Assembly: GCA_002309195.1 (NCBI GenBank)
Contig: DBWY01000004.1
Location: forward strand, 170-31,110
Direction of reading: 5' to 3'
Source: Treponema sp. UBA1226
Lineage (GTDB): Bacteria > Spirochaetota > Spirochaetia > Treponematales > Treponemataceae
DNA length: 30,941 nucleotides
Shown: positions 15,094 to 23,219 of the stretch, piece by piece
Layout: the number at the start of each line of letters is the position of its first letter
How positions within the stretch are numbered: position 1 is the stretch's first letter
Translations under genes and position numbers: made by a program
The notes under the pieces: model-generated
Databases searched by the model: none
What the model saw: the letters and a program-made list of their open reading frames with translations, nothing else
What the model was told of the DNA's origin: nothing

Positions 15094-15127
15094 AAAAAAA
15101 AGGTCCCGAGCCATACGACCGGGACCT
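15094..15127 (-). terminator. Terminator of the flgF-flgG-flgJ operon
   Basis: Perfect 8-bp stem AGGTCCCG (15101-15108) and CGGGACCT (15120-15127), loop of 11, followed on the minus strand by seven T residues (15100-15094). It separates the rod operon from murC on the same strand. Confidence 0.92.
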
Positions 15128-15157
15128 CTTCTGGAGGAAAAACTTTTATTTTTTATA

Positions 15158-15649
15158 TCAGCGGCTCAATTCGAGGTAAATCGCATCTGCAATACCGAAT
15201 CCGGCATTCTTTGTAAGTGCTGTAGTGTATTCATCATAGAGCATATCTTCGTACATTTTCTGTGCAAAGCCTGCATCTCCGTTTGCTTTTGTTACTGTTT
15301 TTCTCATCGAGTCTACCATCATTTTTACAAAGAAGGATTCAAGTTCGAGAGATTTTTCGTATAACTTAGAAGTTTTATCGATTGTTTTTTTACCGTGGGC
15401 TTTTGCTGTGTTGGCTGCAAATCCAGAAATACGAGCACTTTTATCTGCTTCGCTTATGTGAGAAGAAGAAAAATCACTTGCAATATCACCGTTAAGACGT
15501 GTATCGTGTTTTAAAACCTTGTCACTAGAAACAGTGCTCTGTGCAGATTTAACAAGATCATCAAAGCGGGAGTCTTCTGCCCTTGCCTTTGCGTTTGATA
15601 AAACTGTACTGCTCTGTGTTAAACTTCCAAGTCCCGTAATTCCTGTCAT
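15158..15649 (-). CDS. flgJ: FlgJ-type rod-binding protein without muramidase domain
   Basis: 163 residues. The C-terminal half (about 95-163: KLYEKSLELESFFVKMMVDS, GFAQKMYEDMLYDEYTTAL, GFGIADAIYLELSR) matches the rod-binding domain of FlgJ, which caps or guides rod assembly. The SLT or glucosaminidase domain that enterobacterial FlgJ carries is absent, so local peptidoglycan cleavage would need another enzyme. The N-terminal half is Ser-rich and variable. AAGGGGA precedes the ATG. It is the last gene of the rod operon, 64 bases after flgG; the spacer contains a hairpin. Confidence 0.88.
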   Translation of the reverse strand: MTGITGLGSLTQSSTVLSNAKARAEDSRFDDLVKSAQSTVSSDKVLKHDTRLNGDIASDFSSSHISEADKSARISGFAANTAKAHGKKTIDKTSKLYEKSLELESFFVKMMVDSMRKTVTKANGDAGFAQKMYEDMLYDEYTTALTKNAGFGIADAIYLELSR

Positions 15650-15677
15650 AATATATCCCCTTATTTATCCCACCATA

Positions 15678-15702
15678 ATAGCGCAGAAAAAACCCGCGCT
15701 AT
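15678..15702 (-). other. Intercistronic hairpin between flgG and flgJ
   Basis: 7-bp perfect stem ATAGCGC (15678-15684) and GCGCTAT (15696-15702) with an 11-base loop. There is no T-tract after it, so it is unlikely to be a full terminator; an mRNA stabiliser or processing site is possible. Confidence 0.45.
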
Positions 15703-15713
15703 ATCATATTAAC

Positions 15714-16508
15714 TTATCTCTTTAAGTTTGCAGCAACGCTTAACATCGAATCTGATGTCTGGATTGCCTTTGAGTTAAACTCGTAAGCACGCTGTGCAAC
15801 AATCATCTGAACCATTTCGTTTACAACCGAAACGTTAGACATTTCAAGGAATTTATGTTTAAAAATTCCTGTTCCTTCCTGGCCCGGAATTCCCGGAATT
15901 GCTTCGCCTGATGCATTTGTTACTTTAAACAAACTGTCACCGATTGCTTCAAGACCTACCTGGTTAGGAAAGCGGTATAATTCAAGCTGACCAACTTCTA
16001 CCGGAATATCATCACCTGCAACTTTTACAGTTACTTTTCCGTGATCAGTAATCGTAAGGCTTCTGATGTCAAAATTTTCCGGAAGAATTATTTCTGGCAT
16101 TACACGAAGACCTTCAGAAGTTACAAGCTGCCCTGTCATATCAACTTTTAATGCACCGTCACGTGTGTATGCGTAGCTTCCGTCATAACGCTGAACTCTC
16201 ATAAAGCCCTCGCCTACGATTGCAACGTCAGTATCTACACCAGTTGCCTGCAAAGAACCCTGACCAAAAATGCGCTGAGTTGCAGCAACTTTAACACCGG
16301 CACCCTGCTGGATTCCTACAGGATTAACTGTATCTTCTGTTGCAGGAGTTCCTGCAAGTTTTAAATTCTGATAAATCAAATCTTCAAATTCTACACGCTG
16401 CTGTTTGTAACCTGTTGTATTTACGTTTGAAAGGTTGTTTGAAATTGCATCAATATTTGCCTGCTGTCCGTTCATGCCTGTAGCGGCTGTCCACAAACTT
16501 CTTACCAT
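15714..16508 (-). CDS. flgG: Flagellar distal rod protein FlgG
   Basis: 264 residues, standard FlgG length. N-terminal MVRSLWTAATGMNGQQ with NNLSNVNTTGYK (flagellar basal-body rod motif), central GEGFMRVQ and AYTRDGALKVD, and C-terminal LEMSNVSVVNEMVQMI, AQRAYEFNSKAIQTSD. Builds the distal rod of the periplasmic flagellum, exported by the flagellar type III system rather than Sec, consistent with the lack of a signal peptide. AAGGAG lies upstream. It follows flgF by 16 bases. No P- or L-ring genes (flgI, flgH) follow it, as expected for periplasmic flagella. Confidence 0.95.
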   Translation of the reverse strand: MVRSLWTAATGMNGQQANIDAISNNLSNVNTTGYKQQRVEFEDLIYQNLKLAGTPATEDTVNPVGIQQGAGVKVAATQRIFGQGSLQATGVDTDVAIVGEGFMRVQRYDGSYAYTRDGALKVDMTGQLVTSEGLRVMPEIILPENFDIRSLTITDHGKVTVKVAGDDIPVEVGQLELYRFPNQVGLEAIGDSLFKVTNASGEAIPGIPGQEGTGIFKHKFLEMSNVSVVNEMVQMIVAQRAYEFNSKAIQTSDSMLSVAANLKR

Positions 16509-16524
16509 CTTAACTTACTCCTTT

Positions 16525-17322
16525 TTAACGCTGAACAGATGCAACACGGTTCCACAATGTATTCATCATTGCATCTTCTGACTGTATCGTCTTCTGATTT
16601 GCTTCGTAAGCGCGGTTTACTTCGATCATACGAACCATTTCGTTTACGACATTAACATTTGACGTTTCCATATAATTCTGAATGAACTGAGGGCGCTCAT
16701 CACCTTCTGCAATATGAGCCGGCCCTGATATATCATTATCAAGATACATGCTGTTTCCAATCTTTTTAAGATAGCGCTCGTTGTCAAATCTTACACAGCG
16801 GAATCTGTCTACGACTTCATTGTCCTTTGTTACAATAATTCCGTCTTCATTAACTTTAAACTTATCATCCTCAAGATAAATGTAGCCGTTCTCACCTAAA
16901 ACAGGATAACCGTCTTTAGTTTCGAGAATGCCTTCTTTACCGAGCATAAAATTTCCGTTTCGTGTATATCTTTCTCCTTCCGGAGTCATAATTACAAAAA
17001 ATCCTTTTCCATGGAGAGCAAAATCTGTAGGTGTGTCAGTGAGGCGAAGCGATCCTTCTGTAAAATCGATGAAATTCTCATTTGTTTCGCAGCCTGTACC
17101 GAGTTTTCCGATGATAGGAGCTGCGTCTGCGCTTCCGAAAATATTTTCATAGACACCGTCAGCATCCTGTCTTCTTAAAAGAAGCTCGCTGAACGATTTT
17201 ACCGACGTAACGTCTTTTTTAAACCCTGCAGTATCAACGTTAGCAAGGTTATTTGCAATTGTATCAAGGCGCTGCTGCTGGACATTCATTCCGCTGGCAC
17301 CCGTATACCATCCTCGAATCAT
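16525..17322 (-). CDS. flgF: Flagellar rod protein FlgF (FlgG-like)
   Basis: 265 residues of the FlgF/FlgG family: N-terminal MIRGWYTGASGMNVQQ, NNLANVDTAGFKK, central GKGFFVIMTPEGERYTRNG, C-terminal METSNVNVVNEMVRMIEVNR and AYEANQKTIQSED. It is more divergent from consensus FlgG than its neighbour, with a Val-Asp-Thr variant of the N-terminal motif, which with its position before flgG supports FlgF (proximal rod). GAGGGG precedes the ATG by about 8 bases. First gene of the flgF-flgG-flgJ operon, behind a sigma-28-like promoter. Confidence 0.9.
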   Translation of the reverse strand: MIRGWYTGASGMNVQQQRLDTIANNLANVDTAGFKKDVTSVKSFSELLLRRQDADGVYENIFGSADAAPIIGKLGTGCETNENFIDFTEGSLRLTDTPTDFALHGKGFFVIMTPEGERYTRNGNFMLGKEGILETKDGYPVLGENGYIYLEDDKFKVNEDGIIVTKDNEVVDRFRCVRFDNERYLKKIGNSMYLDNDISGPAHIAEGDERPQFIQNYMETSNVNVVNEMVRMIEVNRAYEANQKTIQSEDAMMNTLWNRVASVQR

Positions 17323-17356
17323 AAATTTACCCCTCGTATTAGAAATCTTACCTTAA

Positions 17357-17383
17357 TTATCGGTTTTTGATTTTTTGAGTTTA
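17357..17383 (-). promoter_or_regulatory. Sigma-28 (FliA)-type promoter of flgF-flgG-flgJ
   Basis: Minus-strand TAAA (17383-17380), exactly 15 bases, ACCGATAA (17364-17357). The FliA consensus is TAAA-N15-GCCGATAA, so only one base of the -10 differs. It lies 35 bases before the flgF ATG, leaving a leader of about 28 bases with the GAGGGG site. Confidence 0.75.
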
Positions 17384-17448
17384 GGGAAATTTTTTAAGCT
17401 GAACTGACTCAAATTCTGCCCAAATTTATAGAAAAAAATAGAAAAAAG

Positions 17449-17477
17449 TTGCAAATCGAGGATTTCGGTTTTATAAT
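17449..17477 (+). promoter_or_regulatory. Sigma-70 promoter of glgC
   Basis: TTGCAA (17449-17454), 17 bases, TATAAT (17472-17477). Predicted start near 17484, giving an AT-rich leader of about 79 bases, the longest predicted in this window; I see no clear structure in it. Confidence 0.65.
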
Positions 17478-17562
17478 AGAACAAAAGTTCAAAATATATC
17501 AATTTCTGGACTTACGTATCATTAAAAAAACTAATTTATTAAACACCTTGGAGGGTCACAAA

Positions 17563-18855
17563 ATGCCAAAAGAATTTGATGAATCAAGAGTTTTAAGCCT
17601 CATTCTTGGAGGCGGTAAAGGAACCCGTCTTTATCCTTTAACAAAAGAACGTTCTAAACCAGCCGTTTCGTTCGGCGGAAAATACCGTATCGTTGATATC
17701 CCGATTTCTAACTGTATTAACTCAGGATTTAAAAAGATATACCTTTTAACACAGTTCAACTCGGCTTCGCTCCACCTTCACATTACTAACTCATATAACT
17801 TTGACCGTTTCTCAAACGGCTTTGTTGAGATTCTCGCTGCGGAACAGACTCTGGAACATTCAGGCTGGTACGAAGGAACTGCCGATGCAGTACGCAAGAA
17901 CTTCATCCACTTTAAGACACAAAAGCCGACACACTACATAATTCTTTCTGGTGACCAGCTCTACCGCATGAACCTCAAGGAGTTCATGAAAAAGCATATC
18001 GAAAGCGGCGCAGACGTTACGATTGCAACAATCGCAGTTAACAGAAGCGATGCATCCGGCTTTGGTATCATGAAAATCGATGGCGACAACCGCATCACAG
18101 AATTTATGGAAAAACCGGCTCCGGATCTTAACATCGATGACTGGAAGATTCCGGAAAATTCACGCGACCCGATGCTTCCAAAAGAAAAAGAATATCTTGC
18201 TTCTATGGGTATTTACATCTTTAATGCCGACACAATGGAAGAAGTATTAAATAACGACAAGCAGGACTTTGGTAAAGAAATCATTCCTATGGCAATCAAA
18301 TCTAAGAAAATCAATTCTTACATTTTTGACGGCTACTGGGAAGACATCGGAACAATCAAGAGTTTCTACGAAGCAACTCTCGACCTTACAAATGTTAAAC
18401 CACAATTTAATTTCTATGATGAAAGAAAACCGATCTTTACACAGCTTACAAACCTTCCGCCTTGTAAAATGAACCACGCAGACTTGACTGCATGTCTTGC
18501 AAGTGACGGATGTGTAATTACAGATTCTATGATAACCCATTCTGTCATTGGACTTCGTTCAATTATCGAAAGCGGAACTGTGCTCGACGGAGTTATCACG
18601 ATGGGTGCAGACTTCTATGAATCTGACGAAGAAAAAGAAGCAAACGCAAAATCAAATACGCCAAACATGGGAATCGGAAAACACTGCCACATTGCAAAGA
18701 CAATCATCGATAAAAACGTAAGAATCGGTGACAACTGTTCTATAAATGTAAGCGGCAAAAAGTACGACAACGGCGATTACGGTAACTTCTATGTTGCAGA
18801 CGGAATAATCGTAATAAGAAAGAATGCCGTTATTCCAAGCGGAACAATCATCTAG
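17563..18855 (+). CDS. glgC: Glucose-1-phosphate adenylyltransferase (ADP-glucose pyrophosphorylase)
   Basis: Makes ADP-glucose from ATP and glucose 1-phosphate, the committed step of bacterial glycogen synthesis. 430 residues. Nucleotidyltransferase motif LILGGGKGTRLYPLT (13-27) followed by ERSKPAVSFGGKYRIVDIPI, catalytic-site SGDQLYRMN (129-137), sugar-site FMEKPAP, and a C-terminal left-handed beta-helix (GIGKHCHIAKTIIDKNVRIG). The ATG at 17563 has GGAGGG upstream; the frame is open back to 17449 but that stretch contains the promoter. No other glycogen gene is in the window, so it is transcribed alone. It converges with the response-regulator gene with 23 bases between and no hairpin. Confidence 0.94.
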   Translation: MPKEFDESRVLSLILGGGKGTRLYPLTKERSKPAVSFGGKYRIVDIPISNCINSGFKKIYLLTQFNSASLHLHITNSYNFDRFSNGFVEILAAEQTLEHSGWYEGTADAVRKNFIHFKTQKPTHYIILSGDQLYRMNLKEFMKKHIESGADVTIATIAVNRSDASGFGIMKIDGDNRITEFMEKPAPDLNIDDWKIPENSRDPMLPKEKEYLASMGIYIFNADTMEEVLNNDKQDFGKEIIPMAIKSKKINSYIFDGYWEDIGTIKSFYEATLDLTNVKPQFNFYDERKPIFTQLTNLPPCKMNHADLTACLASDGCVITDSMITHSVIGLRSIIESGTVLDGVITMGADFYESDEEKEANAKSNTPNMGIGKHCHIAKTIIDKNVRIGDNCSINVSGKKYDNGDYGNFYVADGIIVIRKNAVIPSGTII

Positions 18856-18878
18856 TTTATCTTTTAGGTTTTAAAAAA

Positions 18879-20237
18879 TTATTCCTCGTCATCATTTACA
18901 CCGTATTCTTCAAGTTTACGGTGTAATGTTTTTCTGCCGATTCCTAAAAGCTCAGCAGTCTTTGACTTATTGTTTTTGTTTGCAGCAAGAGTCTGCATTA
19001 TTATGATTTTTTCTGCTTCGTCTAAAGTTGCAGATGCAGGAATCGAAATTGATTTTTCTTCCCCTGCATTGCTTACCGTCGGAGGAAGGTCTTCGAGTTT
19101 TATCTCATCTCCGGAACACATTACGACTGCACTTTCTATGCAGTTTCTTAGTTCGCGGATATTTCCCGGCCAGTTATAATTGTACATGGCAGATTTTGCG
19201 CGTGCGTCAATTGATTTAATATCCTTTGCGTTTTCGCGCGAAAACTCTTCGAGAAAATGTGCAATCAAAAGCGGTATGTCATCTTTTCTGTCACGAAGCG
19301 GCGGAACATGAATATGAATTACATTTAATCTGTAATAAAGATCCTCTCTGAAATTTCCTTTTTTTACTTCTTCTTCGAGATTTCTGTTTGTTGCGGCAAT
19401 TATGCGTACATCTACGCTTATTGTTTCTGTTCCGCCTACGCGCTCAAACGCTTTTTCCTGCAGCACGCGCAGAATCTTTATCTGTACAGCCGGATTTATC
19501 TCACCTATTTCATCGAGGAAAATAGTACTGTTGTGGGCAAGCTCAAAGCGGCCCTTTACAAGGCTGTCTGCTCCCGTAAAAGCACCCTTTTCATGACCAA
19601 AAAGCTCGCTTTCCAAAAGGGTTTCGCTAAGGGCCGCACAATGTACCTTTATACACTGGTGGTCCTGTCTCGGCGAAAGCTTGTGTATTGCGTCTGCCAC
19701 AACTTCCTTACCTACACCGCTTTCGCCTGTAATCAATACAGAAGCCTTTGAAGATGCAACCTTTTTAATAAGCTCAAATACTTTCTGCATCTGAGCGCTT
19801 TTTCCGATTATATTGTCAAGAGAATGATTTTTTTCTACTTCCTGCTTTAACTGTTTATGCTGGAGCGAAAGTTCACGGTTTTCAAGTGCACGCTTTACAA
19901 TCATCGAAAGCTGGTCAAGATTCAATGGCTTTGTCAAAAAGTCATATGCGCCGTTTCTCATCGCATCAACTGCAGAATCTATGCTTCCGTGCCCTGTTAA
20001 AACGATTACAGGGATTCCAGGGGTTTCTGTCGCAACCTTTCTTAAAACCTCTTCGCCACTTACACCCGGCATCCTTAAGTCTGTAATTACAAGGTCAATG
20101 TCCCCTTTTGCAATTAAGTCAAGACCTGTCTGACCGTCTTCTGCAAGCTTTACATTATACCCTTCCATTTCAAAATTGGCTGCAAGACCTTCGCGGATAT
20201 TTTTTTCATCATCAATAATTAAAAGAGTAAATTTCAT
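18879..20237 (-). CDS. NtrC/AtoC-family sigma-54-dependent response regulator
   Basis: 452 residues in the classic order: receiver domain (1-120) with phosphoacceptor Asp53 in ITDLRMP, Thr81 and Lys103; AAA+ domain with Walker A GESGVGKE (171-178) and an intact GAFTGA loop (218-223) for sigma-54 contact; Walker B IFLDEIGE; arginine-rich LRDRKDDIP and WPGNIRELRN; C-terminal Fis-type helix-turn-helix (KSKTAELLGIGRKTLHRKLE). All catalytic residues are present, so it should activate RpoN promoters when phosphorylated. Its start overlaps the histidine-kinase stop by 4 bases (ATGA), marking them as a cognate pair. I found no clear sigma-54 promoter in the window, so targets lie elsewhere. Confidence 0.95.
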   Translation of the reverse strand: MKFTLLIIDDEKNIREGLAANFEMEGYNVKLAEDGQTGLDLIAKGDIDLVITDLRMPGVSGEEVLRKVATETPGIPVIVLTGHGSIDSAVDAMRNGAYDFLTKPLNLDQLSMIVKRALENRELSLQHKQLKQEVEKNHSLDNIIGKSAQMQKVFELIKKVASSKASVLITGESGVGKEVVADAIHKLSPRQDHQCIKVHCAALSETLLESELFGHEKGAFTGADSLVKGRFELAHNSTIFLDEIGEINPAVQIKILRVLQEKAFERVGGTETISVDVRIIAATNRNLEEEVKKGNFREDLYYRLNVIHIHVPPLRDRKDDIPLLIAHFLEEFSRENAKDIKSIDARAKSAMYNYNWPGNIRELRNCIESAVVMCSGDEIKLEDLPPTVSNAGEEKSISIPASATLDEAEKIIIMQTLAANKNNKSKTAELLGIGRKTLHRKLEEYGVNDDEE

Positions 20238-21508
20238 TTTTTACCTTCTTCGCTTTCACTGTCATAACCAGTACTGTCCGGCATTTTTTTTGATTGAGGC
20301 TTTTCACCATCAAAAGACAAAAGGCGTCTGTCGAGCTGCGGAACCGGAATCGAAATAAAGAATGTAGTTCCTTTATTAAGCTCGGATTCAACATTGATAT
20401 CGCCTGAAAATTCCTTGATGATTTTATAAACCATCGTAAGTCCAAGTCCCGTTCCGGTTGCCTTTGTCGTATAATACGGCTCAAAGATGCGCGAGACTTT
20501 TTCTTCTGTCATACCGCAGCCGTTGTCAGAAATCTCAAGATGATATCTGTCATCTTTTATGTAAGTCTTTATTTTTAGACAGCCGTCTTTTATTTTCTTA
20601 TTTTCGTTTATCGCATAAATTGCATTCTGCGAAAGATTAACTATTACTTCGCGAAAAAGCTTTTCATCAAGTAAAAGCCTTATGTCTTCCTTACAAAGTT
20701 CAACTTCGATGCCGATTTTTTCCTTGTCATATTCCGGCTTAAGAAAATCAACAAGCTTTTCGATAATCTGATTCGGATGTAAGAGTTCAAGATTTGCACT
20801 TACCGGGCGGACTGCAAAAAGGAAATCCACAACGATTTTATTTAAGTTATCAATTTCTTCGTTAACGATATCAAGATAATTTTCTACAAATTTTTTATCA
20901 GGAATCTGATTATCCTTTCCCCTCGCCTTTGCAATCGCTTTCTGCAAAAGCTGAATATGAATGCTTATTGCACCAAGCGGATTTTTAATTTCATGAGCAA
21001 CGCTTGCGGCAAGATTTGTAAGGCTTGCAAGACTTTCCATGCGGTGCAAAAGAATTTCCTGGTTACGTTTTTCTGTTATATCGCGGAATATGATTATATT
21101 TCCTGCAAGTTCCTCGTTACTTAAAAAAGGTGTAACAGTTATCGTAATAAATCTTACGGAGCCACCGTTATTTGAAATCGTAAATTCCTGCGATACATTT
21201 GTTTTATTTAAATCCTTACAGTCTTTAAAAAATGCTGCTATATCTTCATCCTTTACGATTTCTGAAAGGCTTATTTTTTCTGCATTTGCGTCCATCGGAT
21301 CTGTAGAAAAAAGAACAAACCTGTCTACAGCCTTATTTAAATGAACGGGAACCCAGTCATTATTTACGATTAAAATTCCAGAAGTTAAAGACTGGATTAT
21401 CGAGTTTAACATCTGATTGTCGGCGCTCATTGCTTCAAAGAGCCCCTGAATCTGAGAATCCGAAAGTTTTGAAATCTTTTCTGATATTCTTGTGTTAAAG
21501 TTTGACAT
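20234..21508 (-). CDS. Soluble PAS-type sensor histidine kinase, partner of the sigma-54 regulator
   Basis: 424 residues without membrane segments: a cytoplasmic sensor of the NtrB/AtoS type. PAS domain about 30-145 (SLTSGILIVNNDWVPVHLNK to GNIIIFRDITEKR), dimerisation and phosphoacceptor helix with His172 in SVAHEIKNPLGA, and a C-terminal ATPase with N-box VIVNLSQNAIYAIN, G1 DNGCGM and G2 GTGLGLTMV. The stimulus must be intracellular; no cofactor site can be recognised. Translation probably couples with holB, whose last 14 bases overlap the start of this gene, and with the regulator downstream. Confidence 0.94.
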   Translation of the reverse strand: MSNFNTRISEKISKLSDSQIQGLFEAMSADNQMLNSIIQSLTSGILIVNNDWVPVHLNKAVDRFVLFSTDPMDANAEKISLSEIVKDEDIAAFFKDCKDLNKTNVSQEFTISNNGGSVRFITITVTPFLSNEELAGNIIIFRDITEKRNQEILLHRMESLASLTNLAASVAHEIKNPLGAISIHIQLLQKAIAKARGKDNQIPDKKFVENYLDIVNEEIDNLNKIVVDFLFAVRPVSANLELLHPNQIIEKLVDFLKPEYDKEKIGIEVELCKEDIRLLLDEKLFREVIVNLSQNAIYAINENKKIKDGCLKIKTYIKDDRYHLEISDNGCGMTEEKVSRIFEPYYTTKATGTGLGLTMVYKIIKEFSGDINVESELNKGTTFFISIPVPQLDRRLLSFDGEKPQSKKMPDSTGYDSESEEGKK

Positions 21509-22724
21509 AGGCCTCTAAAAGTGCATTTTCGTTCTGACGGTTAATCAGAGCAATTTCCTTTACTAGATTTTCCAGCGCAGAAAGCACGTTCTGATTATAA
21601 ACTGTTATATTATTCCATGCATCGCATATAGCCTTAGTACATTTTGAACTTGCATAAGTACCACGGGCAGTTTTTAAAGCACTTTTTTGAATATCATAAA
21701 GATTTACAAAAAAGATTCTTAAAATTGTACGCGGGTCAAATTTATTGCAGTTACTTATAAGCTGTGCAAGGTCAGGAATATGACCGTTAATAATCTCTTC
21801 ATAAAATTGCGTTGAATACTGTTTAATAAGATCAGGTGAAACAGAAAGAAACTGCTGCAGATACTGTTCGATTGAGCCATCAAATTTTTCATGATAAACC
21901 CTGTCGATTATATCTGCACTCTGAGCCTGCGTACGGGCTGTAAAATTATAAGTTCTTACGCGCGAAAGAATTGTAGGCATTACAGAGTTTCTTTTGCTCG
22001 TAGTTAAAATAAATACAGTATTTTCAGGCGGCTCTTCAAGGATTTTTAAAAGCGCATTTCTAACCCCCTCAAGCATTCTCTCTGCCTTTTCGATTATTAC
22101 AACCTTTTTTCCTTCAGAAAGTGAAATATGTGCCCACTGAGAAAGATTTCTTATCTGTGCAATTGAAATAGAGTCATACATCAACTCTTCTTCAAATTCT
22201 AAAGCCTCTTTTTCAAGTTTATCGCAAATTTTTGAAAGGTCATCAAAATCAGGAAGTTCACGCGGAAAATCAATTTCTTCTAAAAGCTCATCAATATCCT
22301 GCATATAGGCAGAAATCTTAGAAAGCTTGTCACTATCCTGCCATAAAACAGGATTAAAGCGCATCGTTAATTTTCGAATGCTTCTTAAAAAAAGATAGCG
22401 CGCTGCATCCTCATGCTGACCGCTTAAAAAGGCATTTAAAAAAGTTTTTTTTGCAGCAGAAATCTCAAGGCTGCAGTCACGCGGTCCTAAAAGAACTACA
22501 TTGGAACTCAAAAGCGCTTTATGAGAAAGACACGAAGAGCATGTACACTGCCACTTTCCAGGCACCTTATCCTTGCACGAAAGAATTCTTGCAGTTTCAA
22601 GCGCTGCCGTAAGCTTACCAGAAGCATCAGGCCCGGAAAATAAAATCGAACCCGGGAGTCTGTCGTTTTTTATATCATCGCTTAAAAGAGAATCTGTATT
22701 CTGATATAAAAGATTTTCGTACAT
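21495..22724 (-). CDS. holB: DNA polymerase III clamp-loader subunit delta-prime (HolB-like) with a large insertion
   Basis: 409 residues. An AAA+-like N-terminus (LPGSILFSGPDASGKLTAA, 23-41) is followed by a cysteine cluster at 50, 60, 62 and 65 resembling the DnaX/HolB zinc module, then SIAQIRNLSQWA, KKVVIIEKAERM (206-217), LLKILEEPPENTVFIL (225-240) and ILSRVRTYNF. This order is the delta-prime signature. The P-loop lacks Ser/Thr after the Lys (GKL), as expected for a subunit that need not hydrolyse ATP. About 100 extra residues, acidic and helical, lie between the zinc module and the IRNLSQ segment (about 81-183). The stop overlaps the kinase start and the ATG overlaps the cvpA stop by one base. 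Confidence 0.85.
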   Translation of the reverse strand: MYENLLYQNTDSLLSDDIKNDRLPGSILFSGPDASGKLTAALETARILSCKDKVPGKWQCTCSSCLSHKALLSSNVVLLGPRDCSLEISAAKKTFLNAFLSGQHEDAARYLFLRSIRKLTMRFNPVLWQDSDKLSKISAYMQDIDELLEEIDFPRELPDFDDLSKICDKLEKEALEFEEELMYDSISIAQIRNLSQWAHISLSEGKKVVIIEKAERMLEGVRNALLKILEEPPENTVFILTTSKRNSVMPTILSRVRTYNFTARTQAQSADIIDRVYHEKFDGSIEQYLQQFLSVSPDLIKQYSTQFYEEIINGHIPDLAQLISNCNKFDPRTILRIFFVNLYDIQKSALKTARGTYASSKCTKAICDAWNNITVYNQNVLSALENLVKEIALINRQNENALLEAYVKL

Positions 22725-23206
22725 TAAGCGCTCTCCAGCAGCTTGGAACTTGTGCTGTTTATAAATCCGTTAAAATATTTATAGAAAAGACTTTCCTTGA
22801 TAATCGGAAAACTGAACCATGTACTCAAAGCATCAAGGACGATAAAAATTAGAACGATTACAAAAAAGCCTTCTGCAATTCCAAAAAGAAATCCAAGTCC
22901 GTGATCAAGGCTCTTTAAAATGCTTCCCGAGAAAACAGACTTTAATGCAAGCTGAATTATTTTAACAACGAGGAATATGATTATAAAAATAAGAAGGAAC
23001 GAAAGAATTTTTGCAATCGTAGGGTTCATGCACGCTTCGAGATACGGCGAAAGCTTTGGCATAAAAAAGTACGCAAGGTACGCACCAAAGATAAAAGTTC
23101 CAAGTCCGAAAAAGTCATCGATAAAACCTTTAATCGCTGCCCTTATACTTAAAATAAGAGTGATAAGAATAAAACAGATATCAACCGGCGTAAGTCCAAA
23201 CGGCAT
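22724..23206 (-). CDS. cvpA: CvpA-family inner-membrane protein
   Basis: 160 residues with four predicted membrane segments, at about 9-27, 31-49, 64-90 and 107-128, matching the CvpA family (named for colicin V production in E. coli, where it neighbours purF). The family's molecular role is not settled; links to envelope and stress resistance are reported. The conserved N-terminal half, DICFILITLILSIRAAIKGF with FFGLGTFIFGAYLAY, is clear. It sits between murG and holB, 13 bases after the murG stop, behind AAGGAAGG; its own stop shares a base with the holB ATG. Confidence 0.88.
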   Translation of the reverse strand: MPFGLTPVDICFILITLILSIRAAIKGFIDDFFGLGTFIFGAYLAYFFMPKLSPYLEACMNPTIAKILSFLLIFIIIFLVVKIIQLALKSVFSGSILKSLDHGLGFLFGIAEGFFVIVLIFIVLDALSTWFSFPIIKESLFYKYFNGFINSTSSKLLESA

Positions 23207-23219
23207 TTAAGCACCTTCC

